Positions 17,361-25,128 of a stretch of DNA of 64,000 nt are shown here, piece after piece; positions within the stretch are counted from its first letter, which is position 1; each line of letters starts with the position of its first letter. The notes under the pieces were generated by a model that was not told the DNA's origin, made no database searches, and saw only the letters and a list, made by a program, of their open reading frames with translations. The DNA is from Ammoniphilus sp. YIM 78166 (GTDB lineage Bacteria; Bacillota; Bacilli; Aneurinibacillales; RAOX-1). The stretch is taken from the NCBI RefSeq assembly GCF_004522215.1, contig NZ_SDLR01000005.1, positions 155,086 to 219,085 of the forward strand, given 5' to 3'. The translations under genes and the position numbers were made by a program.

Positions 17361-18034
17361 GTTCGCTTTGCCTCCAGTGAATATCCAACCCCTCGTACGG
17401 TTTTAATTTGAAAATCATCTGTTAACTTGGAAAAACGTTCTCTTATTCTTTTTACATGAACATCGACGGTTCGTTCTTCCCCGTCATAATCTAAACCCCA
17501 TATCTGTTCAATGAGGTGGTCTCTGGAAAACACTTGCATAGGGTTTGACATGAGAAAATACAAAAGTTCAAATTCCTTTAAGGGTAAAAGTATAGTCCGG
17601 TCTCCGGTCTGAACTTCATAGCTTTTTTTGTCTATCGTGGTGCTGCCTATGCGCACAATGGATTCGTCTAGTTGATGATCATATCGCCGCAACAGGGCTT
17701 TTATACGAAAGATTAATTCTTTGGGTTCAAACGGCTTAACCAGATAGTCGTCTGTACCTGCTTGAAACCCCTGCTCTTTATCCTCGATTTGATTTTTTGC
17801 GGTTAAGAGGATGACCGGGATATTATACTGATCTCGAATTTTTTTTGTTAAAGTATAGCCATCCATAAAAGGCATCATCACATCCACAACGGCTAAATGA
17901 CAGATTTCCTTCTTAAGGAACTGTAAAGCTTCCATTCCGTCCTTTGCTTTAAATACTCTAAAACCTTGCTCAGATAAGTGGATACATACTAGCTTTAAGA
18001 TATCGTCATCCACAAGTAGAATGTTCGTCATCAT
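17357..18034 (-). CDS. hssR: OmpR-family response regulator, HssR-like
   Basis: This response regulator has about 225 residues. The receiver domain (residues 1-115) has the acidic pair in LLVDDD, the phosphoacceptor Asp in VVDVMMPFMDG and the Lys in LVKPFEP. A winged-helix OmpR/PhoB DNA-binding domain follows, with ILLPLKEFELLYFLMSNP and RTVDVHVKRIRERF. ATG at 18034 has AGGAGT upstream; a longer version starting at 18118 adds unrelated residues. In staphylococci and bacilli HssR activates the haem exporter HrtAB. Its partner kinase here has lost its catalytic half, so HssR is probably unphosphorylated or served by another kinase. Confidence 0.88.
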   Translation of the reverse strand: MMTNILLVDDDILKLVCIHLSEQGFRVFKAKDGMEALQFLKKEICHLAVVDVMMPFMDGYTLTKKIRDQYNIPVILLTAKNQIEDKEQGFQAGTDDYLVKPFEPKELIFRIKALLRRYDHQLDESIVRIGSTTIDKKSYEVQTGDRTILLPLKEFELLYFLMSNPMQVFSRDHLIEQIWGLDYDGEERTVDVHVKRIRERFSKLTDDFQIKTVRGVGYSLEAKRT

Positions 18035-18132
18035 GTGTACTCCTATGAAAAAATAGCCCAGCGCAAATATGGCAGTCTGATGTGACCTAGGATGAATTAA
18101 ACTTCGATTCGAAACCATTTTTTTGATATAAA

Positions 18133-18171
18133 AGAAAAAAGCCTATCTTCTCTTAAAAGACGATGGGCTTT
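18133..18171 (-). terminator. Rho-independent terminator
   Basis: AAAGCCTATC and GATGGGCTTT pair (one G-T), with a T run on the minus strand. It would stop minus-strand transcripts coming from the ferredoxin-MBL gene before they reach hssR. Confidence 0.75.
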
Positions 18172-18229
18172 GCTTTGCTGTAGGATGCTGACCTGGTGGA
18201 TAACTCAATACTAGCATGATGGCTCTTTT

Positions 18230-18548
18230 ACTTTTTTCAGAAATCCGTTGATTTGAGGTCGATTTTTCTACGTCTCATGATGATTTGGCCCCTTTGAAGT
18301 CAATACGGGATGTTTTCTTCCTTAAAAAGCGATTATTTATTCATCATTCCCCCCGAATAGGGCCCGAGCTGCCCTGCTTTACAAGATGCTAGAGTGGATG
18401 GTCACAAATTTTTTTATATGCTCACAAAGTTTGGGCGGATGCTCACGAATTATAGCTAAATGCTTACGTGGCTGGAAGGATTACAAATTAGAAGCTGCTT
18501 TTGGTCACGAATTGGTGCCTATTGCTCACGTTCCTGTAATCACTTCAA
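18230..18548. repeat. dispersed intergenic repeat, copy 1
   Basis: This is one of three related 300-bp non-coding stretches (others at 34817 and 56085). The left half shares an AT-rich segment with CGGGATGTTTT and GATTATTTATTCATC. The right half carries TCAC motifs, usually as GCTCAC, at 18402, 18422, 18443, 18464 (TTAC), 18505 and 18526, that is every 20-21 bp with one slot degenerate. No reading frame crosses it on either strand. Confidence 0.8.
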
Positions 18549-18571
18549 TTAGTCCCACTCCATAATAACAT

Positions 18572-19423
18572 TTACTGTTTCTGCATCCTTCTTACTAGTC
18601 TGTTCATCGCTTCTTTCATTTGAAGCGGAGGCAAATGGATGCGGTCCCCGTGGCCGGGCAAGATCCAGCTAAAGGTTTCTTCAGCAAGTCGCTGCATGGA
18701 ACGAGTCTGTTCGGTCCAGGAGTACCAGCAGTGATCCCGGTAAGCCGTTAGATCCTCTTGATCCCGGTCCCACGCGAGGTGATCCCCCGTAAACAAAAAC
18801 TGCTGGCGATACAGGAGCAGCATGTGTCCAGGAGTATGTCCAGGGGCCATGATCAACCGAAAATCGGGGTGCCACGAGATCGGTTCCGTTCCTTTCATGA
18901 TATGTTCGGCATCAGGCTGTGCCGAAAGTTCTTTCTCGTGAATAAACCGTTCTGCCTGAAAGTGACTGGCATAACGTGCCGCGTCGGCGACATCATCCTG
19001 ATGGGTTAAGAAAATATAGTTTATGCCACCTAGCTTTTCAATATTTTCTACCAAATGGGGATGCCAACGGGGAGCATCCACCAGCCAGTTTCCATCCGGG
19101 TGAACGATCAAATAGCTACTGGCGCCATAGGAGCGATGGGAGGTAAAGCCGCAATAATAGACCCCATCGTTTATCAGCAAAGGAAAATCCTGCATGGCTT
19201 CCCGCAGGCCCTCTTTGTCCTCGCTATGGATCGCTCCCGTTGGACAAGCCAGGAGGGCTTGAAAGGCTTTGGCTTTTTCCGTTGGATGAATAGGCTGCTT
19301 GATCACCGCAGAATAGCCGCTTACCTCCGAAAACGTCTCCGGTGCCAACTGTCTGCACTGATCACAATCAATGCAGGCAATCGTTACATAAAAGCTGCCT
19401 TCTACATTCGTCTCCAGTTTCAT
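18572..19423 (-). CDS. ferredoxin-MBL-fold hydrolase fusion
   Basis: This protein of about 283 residues begins with a small ferredoxin domain (cysteines 17, 20, 23 and 60, CxxCxxC...CPTG), enough for one [4Fe-4S] cluster. A metallo-beta-lactamase fold follows with FLTHQDDVAD, APGHTPGHM, FTGDHL and LPGHGD. The first metal motif is THQDDVAD rather than the usual HxHxDH, a variant seen in this ferredoxin-MBL family. Start at 19423 is chosen because GGAAGGGGATG lies just upstream; the longer frame from 19522 lacks a site. Function is unknown; a hydrolase or an oxygen/NO-related redox enzyme is possible. It stands alone. Confidence 0.82.
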   Translation of the reverse strand: MKLETNVEGSFYVTIACIDCDQCRQLAPETFSEVSGYSAVIKQPIHPTEKAKAFQALLACPTGAIHSEDKEGLREAMQDFPLLINDGVYYCGFTSHRSYGASSYLIVHPDGNWLVDAPRWHPHLVENIEKLGGINYIFLTHQDDVADAARYASHFQAERFIHEKELSAQPDAEHIMKGTEPISWHPDFRLIMAPGHTPGHMLLLYRQQFLFTGDHLAWDRDQEDLTAYRDHCWYSWTEQTRSMQRLAEETFSWILPGHGDRIHLPPLQMKEAMNRLVRRMQKQ

Positions 19424-19632
19424 GATTCCATCCCCTTCCATTATTGATCGCCTTTTCGGAGATAATAGACTTGGCTGTCGCGCACCATCACCTATCCATA
19501 TAAGCTCTTCCTTTATCTCCATCGCTTGATGGTAGCTGAACTTCCTAGCATATGAAGTTATTCTATTTTTAGTAGGACTACCTTTTGTTGAATTGCTTTC
19601 TTCTGTCCTGGCGTTTTTTGAATGAAGTTGTG

Positions 19633-19658
19633 AAAAAACCGCCCTCAGGCGGTTTTCT
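19633..19658. terminator. Rho-independent terminator
   Basis: AAAACCGCC and GGCGGTTTT form a 9-bp stem with a CTCA loop and T runs on both strands. It lies just after the Uma2 gene on the minus strand. Confidence 0.85.
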
Positions 19659-19671
19659 CTTTTGATGGCAC

Positions 19672-20244
19672 CTATACCTCCTTGAAAACAGTCTGCAGAT
19701 CAATACTCAAATCCTCAAATAGGCTAACCTTTACTTGATCTTCTTTTGAATAAATTTCTGCATGACCATATTTTCCATGAACCGAAGTTAAAATTTCAAT
19801 GGTTTCATGTAGAGGGTCAACAATCCAGTACTCCTTCACCCCTACTTGTTCATATAATTTTCGTTTTTCATTCCTGTCCTTCTTCGCCGTTGTTGGAGAC
19901 AATACTTCAACAATTAAGTCAGGGCTGCCTTTGCACCCCTTATCGTCCAGCTTCGACTTGTCGCAAACCACAACAATATCAGGTTGAACCACGTTATGAA
20001 TGTCTTCATCCTGTTCATCTCCAATAGGCAATCGAACATCAAAAGGAGCTACATATGCCCGACACTCTTTATCTCTTAGGTAATTTCTAAATTCTGCAAA
20101 CAATTCACCCACGATCTCCTGATGCTTTCGTGAAGGAGCAGGCGTCATATTATAAAAAATACCATGGATGAGTTCCGATCTCTTGCCATCATCCCAAGAT
20201 AGGTAATCGTTATAGGTGTACATTTGTCCACTTTTACGAATCAT
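19672..20244 (-). CDS. Uma2-family (DUF820) PD-(D/E)XK endonuclease-like protein
   Basis: This 190-residue protein of the Uma2 family has a predicted restriction-nuclease-like fold. The core reads QPDIVVVCDKSKLDDKGCKG, then PDLIVEVLSP followed by RNEKRKLYEQVGVKEYWIVD, giving the D...ExL...K pattern of the PD-(D/E)XK superfamily. The biological role of Uma2 proteins is not settled. A single-gene unit: GGAGGAGAGCC upstream, terminator at 19633 downstream. Confidence 0.88.
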   Translation of the reverse strand: MIRKSGQMYTYNDYLSWDDGKRSELIHGIFYNMTPAPSRKHQEIVGELFAEFRNYLRDKECRAYVAPFDVRLPIGDEQDEDIHNVVQPDIVVVCDKSKLDDKGCKGSPDLIVEVLSPTTAKKDRNEKRKLYEQVGVKEYWIVDPLHETIEILTSVHGKYGHAEIYSKEDQVKVSLFEDLSIDLQTVFKEV

Positions 20245-20347
20245 GGCTCTCCTCCTTGGTACCTACGATAAACATATCTCTATTCTATTTTCTCATAAAC
20301 AAATAAAAAATACCATTAACTTCCACCTTACCTGAAAATCATCGTCC

Positions 20348-21328
20348 TCAATCTCCCTTAAGCAGCTCAGAAACAAGTCTAACCTTCTTACTCCTTTCTC
20401 GTCTCGCCTCCATCGCTTGCTCCGTAGTAACCGCAATAAAACGAGTCGACGACATCGGTCTAGATTGGGCAACAAGGTCCAAGTCCGGGCTGATGACGGT
20501 GCCAATGGTAACAAAGCCCCCGCCTGACGTTCCGTCTCGCAAGAGGATGATCATTTCTTCTTCATTGGTAACCATTACTACGCCAATCGGGTAGGCGATG
20601 TCGACCACATTGGATAAACGGGTCCCTGCCCCAAAAGGAGGCTCCACTTTTTTGAATGAGATGGAGTTTCCTTTGTAGCGATAAGCCACTCGATTCGATT
20701 CTAGCCCCACCTGCCAGTCCGATTGGAGGACGGCTTTTAATCCTTCATCCGAGATGCGGTGACCCGATAGCCCCATGACTACTCGCAGTTCTTTTTCTTT
20801 TTCAAATAAAGGAAGACAGGAAGTCGGAATGTTTTTTCCTACTCTCTTAAAAACTTCTGGCAGGGGATCTCCGATCGCTAATTCATCCCCCTCCTTCACC
20901 GCTCGTCCTTGATAGCCGCCTAGGTTACCTAAGACAAAAGTGGACTTGCTGCCTAGAACGTCCGGAACCTGAATCCCTCCTGCAAAGGTGATATAACTCT
21001 TAACCCCTTGGTCTACTTTGCCCAAGCTAAGGATATCCCCTTCTTGGACGAGGATCGGCTCCCACATCGGAACAGGCTGCCGATTCAAGCGACATTCGAT
21101 GGGGGCACCCGTAATCGCTAGGCATGTCTTTTTTAGGCATTCGATTTCTGGACCCAGCAGTGTGATTTCAAGACCAGCACAATGATCTGGATTACCAAGA
21201 AGGAGATTGCCCAGCAGAAAAGAATATTGATCGGCAGCCCCGGATGGGGGGATTCCTAAATGATAGCTTCCTTGGCGACCCCTGTCTTGAACCGTGGTAT
21301 GTAAACCAGGCTTCCGAATTTTGATCAC
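20348..21328 (-). CDS. PxpC/KipA-family biotin-dependent carboxyltransferase subunit, copy 2
   Basis: This 326-residue protein belongs to the family of 5-oxoprolinase subunit C and KipA (urea-amidolyase-related domain). Family marks are KPGLHTTVQDRGRQGSYHLG at the N-terminus, GIPPSGAADQYSF, TFAGGIQVPDVLGSKST, and FGAGTRLSNVVDIAYPIG. The start overlaps the stop of the PxpB-like gene by 4 nt (ATGA), so the two are made together. It is paralogous to the PxpC-like protein at 26733-27722 but clearly diverged. Beside a sigma-54 regulator and outside the main operon terminator, it may form a second enzyme with a different substrate, sharing the PxpA or AccBC subunits of the main operon. Confidence 0.85.
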   Translation of the reverse strand: MIKIRKPGLHTTVQDRGRQGSYHLGIPPSGAADQYSFLLGNLLLGNPDHCAGLEITLLGPEIECLKKTCLAITGAPIECRLNRQPVPMWEPILVQEGDILSLGKVDQGVKSYITFAGGIQVPDVLGSKSTFVLGNLGGYQGRAVKEGDELAIGDPLPEVFKRVGKNIPTSCLPLFEKEKELRVVMGLSGHRISDEGLKAVLQSDWQVGLESNRVAYRYKGNSISFKKVEPPFGAGTRLSNVVDIAYPIGVVMVTNEEEMIILLRDGTSGGGFVTIGTVISPDLDLVAQSRPMSSTRFIAVTTEQAMEARRERSKKVRLVSELLKGD

Positions 21329-22203
21329 GAGAAACCCTCCAATAGCGCTTCGATATAGCTTCTTTCCATTTTGAGATAATCACCTACCGAAAACTCAATA
21401 TCCTTTTGCTTGTAGGTGTAAGTGCCTAATGCCACTTCCTCCTGAATTCGCATGTACTCTTTTTCATCAATCGAACGGTACTTCCACAAGTCTCCCGGTC
21501 TTGCCAAGAAAAAGATGTCGGGTGGGTTCGGGGATACGCGAACGGTGGGAACGGCAGAACGGCCAATCAATTGATAGCTTCCGGGTCCAGCAACAGGATA
21601 TAAAAAGGTGAACCCCCCGCCTAAACCAACGGCTCGTTCAGGAGTATCGGTTCGAGGGCTGAGATATTTTGGGGCCTGGATCGTCCTCTCTTTTTCACTG
21701 CCCAGCGGAAATTGCCATCCGGCTCCCGGCATAAACCCCATCATTGTGATCAGATAAGGAAGGGAGGAGTGCGCTTCGATAAAAGATTTCTTGTCGCGGT
21801 AGCCATTGATTTTGACCACATAATCAAAGTCGGTTAGTTCGGGATGATGATGCTTATTTTTAAATCTTCGAGAATATTCCCTTGTCTTGGGATCGTCATA
21901 CCAGGTTGGGATTTCGACGATCCTTGAGGACAGATGAAGCTCTAAGGGGTTGCTCTTCGTCAGATCGATCTCCTTCAGGTCATCTAGAAGCTCTCGTGCA
22001 GGGATCAAGTCTGGGTTAAAACGAACCAAGTAGGAAGCATTGGATGGACAGATTTCTAGAATGCCAGGAATCTGTCTTCTAGTTAATTCATTCGTAATGG
22101 CAAGGGCCTTAAAATGGCTTAATGGGCTCATGTCGCGAGAAATCTCGGCGAATATGTACTCGTCTCCGGCAAAATCAAAACGGGTTTCTGGCAGCGTATA
22201 CAA
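21325..22203 (-). CDS. PxpB/KipI-family carboxyltransferase subunit, copy 2
   Basis: This 292-residue protein is of the 5-oxoprolinase subunit B/KipI family. Seen are EYIFAEISRDMSPLSHFKAL, EICPSNASYLVRFNP, the central TMMGFMPGAGWQFPLG, and GLGGGFTFLYPVAGPGSYQL, which corresponds to the family core. It is longer than B. subtilis KipI because of an N-terminal insertion around residues 110-140, a feature shared with copy 1 at 27715. The gene lies 11 bp after the sigma-54 regulator and overlaps the following pxpC-like gene. It probably forms a heterodimer with that product. Confidence 0.85.
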   Translation of the reverse strand: MYTLPETRFDFAGDEYIFAEISRDMSPLSHFKALAITNELTRRQIPGILEICPSNASYLVRFNPDLIPARELLDDLKEIDLTKSNPLELHLSSRIVEIPTWYDDPKTREYSRRFKNKHHHPELTDFDYVVKINGYRDKKSFIEAHSSLPYLITMMGFMPGAGWQFPLGSEKERTIQAPKYLSPRTDTPERAVGLGGGFTFLYPVAGPGSYQLIGRSAVPTVRVSPNPPDIFFLARPGDLWKYRSIDEKEYMRIQEEVALGTYTYKQKDIEFSVGDYLKMERSYIEALLEGFS

Positions 22204-22214
22204 AGGAATCCTCC

Positions 22215-24278
22215 TTACCTACTTTTGTTCATGCGTCGACTGATCGTAGCAGGGCTTATGCCTAAGATTTGGGATGCTTTTGCCGCTGATCCGTGCTTGC
22301 GCAGCGCGAGTTGAATCAACTGGCTCTCAAGCTCGGCAATTGCATCCTTCATGGGCATCAGGTCGAAAACCATCGGTTTTATCTTTTTGCTGCTTCGATC
22401 CGCGTAAAGGATGGGGAGAATATCATGTCCTTCAATGTAATCGTGGCGAGTCGTCACGATGATCCGTTCCATGACATTTTGCAGCTCTCTTACATTTCCT
22501 GGCCAGTGATAGTTTTCTAGAATCTCTAGGGCTTCGCGGGAAAGGGATTTCTCTTTTTCGTAGGTGTGGTTAAATTTTTGCAAGAAATGCATCGCTAGCG
22601 AAGCAATGTCGCCAGGCCTATCACGCAAAGGAGGAATGGAAATGGGGATGACATTTAATCGGTAATATAAGTCTTCGCGAAATTGACCTTCCTCGACCCG
22701 CTCCCGTATGTCACGGTTCGTGGCCGAAATAATGCGAACGTCAATCGGAATCGTACGAATCCCTCCCACGCGAACGATCTCTCGCTCTTGTAACACGCGC
22801 AGAAGTTTGACTTGCATATTAAGTGGCAGCTCGGTAATTTCATCGAGGAACAGGGTTCCCTTATGGGCCAGTTCAAAAAAGCCCGGCTTTCCTTTTAAAT
22901 CTGCACCGGTAAAAGCCCCTTTTTCGTAACCAAACAGCTCGCTTTCAATGAGATTTTCAGGGATCGCACCACAATTTACTCGGATAAAAGGCTGGTCTTT
23001 TCTCTTACTACTTTCATGGATGGCATGCGCAAACACTTCTTTCCCCACGCCAGATTCCCCAAATAGCATCACGGTGGAATCTACGGAAGCGATTCGGCGC
23101 ATTTCATCCACCGTATCTTCCATAATTTGAGACCGATAAAGGAGGGTTTTTCGCTGCCCTGTCCTTTCCATTAGATCTTCCAACTCGTGTTTATAGCTTT
23201 CGGACTGCTGTTGGGCGATCTCGAGCTTTTGGCGAAGACGATCCATCTCGGTCATATCGTGGGAGATGATCACCACTTTTTCCAGCTTATCTCCATGGAA
23301 GACGGGATTGGCGACAGACCAGACCTTTCTTCCCTCGACGGTTTCTTGGATACTGCTGACCTTGCCTTGTTTTCGCTTGCATAATTCTACGACATTTGGC
23401 CCAAAGCGTCCTTCCTTTTCTAACTCTTTCACATCTCGGCCGATCAGATCCTGCGGATCCTCCGTCATCCAATACTCCTTAAGAAACGTACCTGCGATCC
23501 GAATTATTTTTCCCGTGCCATCCACGACAAGAATTTGTTCTCTGGAGGACGAATAAATCGCTTGCAAATCTTCCGACAGGTGACGAACGAATTCGAGTTC
23601 GGATACCCCTTCTTCCCATTGCTCTCGCTGTCCAAAGATATGAACCATACCCGAGATTTGACCTTGGACAACAAACGGAGAGCAGTTCCCAATGATTTGC
23701 TTGAAGTTGAACGAAGAAGCCACGTTAAACAACTGCTTTCCTTTTAGAACTTCTCCTAGATCCCGATTGGTCTCTAGTAGAATCTTATAATTGCGGTTCA
23801 TCAGAAAAGAACGGTCCACTCCTAGAATCTTTTCTCCCATTTCATTCACGAAAGAAATATGAAAATGGGAATCTGTGGTGACAATCCCAATGCCGGCCCC
23901 ATTCAGAATGCGGTTCATCTGCTCGAGCTTCGTTTCATTGAGCTTGCTTCGCGCCTCTTCCATCCGAATAAAGCCTGTAATCTCTCCTTTTTCATTCACT
24001 CCTAGTACCACAGAGATATTATGATAGAATTCCACTGGACTTTGCTCGGGCACCATCAACATATCCTGGTCATACCGAATAACCTGTTGGATATCAAGTG
24101 AACTCCGTAATTGCTCCAGAATGGAGGATACGTCGATATAACCGACGATACGTTTTTCCTGTTGTACCATCGCAAGCTTGTGAGGAATGGTTTGAAATAG
24201 GGCTAGCGCCTCCGCTATGGTGCAAGCCACATCCACCGACGGTGGAATGGATTCTAGTATTTCACTCCATACAATCAA
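22215..24278 (-). CDS. sigma-54-dependent transcriptional activator
   Basis: This 687-residue enhancer-binding protein has an N-terminal CBS-like region (about 10-110, with a GYIDVSSILEQL strand-helix), a PAS-type domain (about 120-220), a second PAS-type domain (about 235-350), the AAA+ domain (about 385-610), and a Fis-type helix-turn-helix at the end (ASQILGISPATISRRM). The AAA+ domain has Walker A GESGVGKE, the sigma-54 contact loop GAFTGA and Walker B GTLFLDEI. It starts with TTG after AGGAGG. It lies between the terminator of the large Mo-hydroxylase/biotin-lactamase operon and the second pxpB/pxpC pair. It is the obvious activator for the sigma-54 promoter predicted at 34665-34680, and its PAS or CBS parts would sense the inducer. 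Confidence 0.92.
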   Translation of the reverse strand: MIVWSEILESIPPSVDVACTIAEALALFQTIPHKLAMVQQEKRIVGYIDVSSILEQLRSSLDIQQVIRYDQDMLMVPEQSPVEFYHNISVVLGVNEKGEITGFIRMEEARSKLNETKLEQMNRILNGAGIGIVTTDSHFHISFVNEMGEKILGVDRSFLMNRNYKILLETNRDLGEVLKGKQLFNVASSFNFKQIIGNCSPFVVQGQISGMVHIFGQREQWEEGVSELEFVRHLSEDLQAIYSSSREQILVVDGTGKIIRIAGTFLKEYWMTEDPQDLIGRDVKELEKEGRFGPNVVELCKRKQGKVSSIQETVEGRKVWSVANPVFHGDKLEKVVIISHDMTEMDRLRQKLEIAQQQSESYKHELEDLMERTGQRKTLLYRSQIMEDTVDEMRRIASVDSTVMLFGESGVGKEVFAHAIHESSKRKDQPFIRVNCGAIPENLIESELFGYEKGAFTGADLKGKPGFFELAHKGTLFLDEITELPLNMQVKLLRVLQEREIVRVGGIRTIPIDVRIISATNRDIRERVEEGQFREDLYYRLNVIPISIPPLRDRPGDIASLAMHFLQKFNHTYEKEKSLSREALEILENYHWPGNVRELQNVMERIIVTTRHDYIEGHDILPILYADRSSKKIKPMVFDLMPMKDAIAELESQLIQLALRKHGSAAKASQILGISPATISRRMNKSR

Positions 24279-24336
24279 CTTGGGTAGGCCTCCTAAAAGA
24301 AAAAGTTAGTTCTATATTAACAAATATTTGAATAAT

Positions 24337-24364
24337 AAAAAAGCTGTTGAATCCTCAACAGCTT
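24337..24364 (-). terminator. terminator of the main catabolic operon
   Basis: AAGCTGTTGA and TCAACAGCTT form a perfect 10-bp stem with a 4-nt loop, followed on the minus strand by a T run. The stem includes the last codons of the pxpA-like gene. It separates the operon from the sigma-54 regulator gene. Confidence 0.9.
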
Positions 24365-25128
24365 ACGCCTAACACTTCTTTAATGCTGGCCACTTGGATA
24401 TGGATCTCCTTTAGTGCCTTTACAATGGCTTTCGCGAGCAGGGGTGCCCCTGGCGTGTCTCCGTGGATGCAGACGGTCTCGGCTTTTAGCGTGGTTTCCT
24501 CCCCCGTATGGGTGACGACCACCCCTTCCTTGACCATTCGAACGACGCGTTGGGCCATATGTTCATAGTCATCAATGGCCACTCCCTTTCTGGTGAGAAC
24601 GATGGAGCCGTTGGCGGTATGCTCCCGGTCGGAGTAAACCTCCCTGGCCACCGGAATTCCCATTTTCGTTGCCAGGTCCACTACGGCCGATTGATTCAAC
24701 GCATAGACCACGGCCGACTCCTCTACAGCCGCAATCGCTTCTAAGAAAGCCTTGGCAAGGGTCTCATCCTCCATCGCCATCATATAAAGCGCCCCATGTG
24801 GTTTACAATGCTGCAGCTTCATTTTAGCCGCCGATGCAAATTCGCGCAACGCTCCCATCTGATAGGTGATATAGTCTTTTACCTCAGAAGGGGTGCAATT
24901 CATATGTCGTCGCCCAAAGCCTAAGAGATCCGGAAAACCAGGATGAGCCCCAATGCCCACGCCATATTGCTTAGCAAGCTCCACCGTTTTACGCATGACA
25001 TGTGGATCTCCGCTATGATAACCGCAGGCAATATTGGCCGAAGAAATATACGGCATCATGTCCTCGTCTTGGCCCATCGAAAATAAGCCGAAGCTCTCCC
25101 CCATGTCGCAATTCAAGTCTACTTTCAA
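24355..25128 (-). CDS. PxpA/LamB/YcsF-family protein
   Basis: This 257-residue protein is of the 5-oxoprolinase subunit A family (LamB/YcsF). The N-terminus VDLNCDMGESFGLFSMGQDE, then SSANIACGYHSGDP, AHPGFPDLLGFGRR and CKPHGALYMMA are family hallmarks. PxpA is the ATP-dependent ring-opening subunit of 5-oxoprolinase; other members serve lactam, caprolactam-like or carboxylation-linked hydrolases. The start overlaps the accC stop by 4 nt. As the last gene of an operon that also encodes AccB/AccC and PxpB/PxpC-like proteins, it probably hydrolyses or accepts the carboxylated cyclic amide. Its substrate here is not known. Confidence 0.88.
   Translation of the reverse strand: MKVDLNCDMGESFGLFSMGQDEDMMPYISSANIACGYHSGDPHVMRKTVELAKQYGVGIGAHPGFPDLLGFGRRHMNCTPSEVKDYITYQMGALREFASAAKMKLQHCKPHGALYMMAMEDETLAKAFLEAIAAVEESAVVYALNQSAVVDLATKMGIPVAREVYSDREHTANGSIVLTRKGVAIDDYEHMAQRVVRMVKEGVVVTHTGEETTLKAETVCIHGDTPGAPLLAKAIVKALKEIHIQVASIKEVLGVSC

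Noticed and set aside
18361-18545. CRISPR array, because of the regular motif spacing
   Set aside because: The repeated unit is only 4-7 bp with 21-bp period, far shorter than CRISPR repeats, and no cas genes are present.
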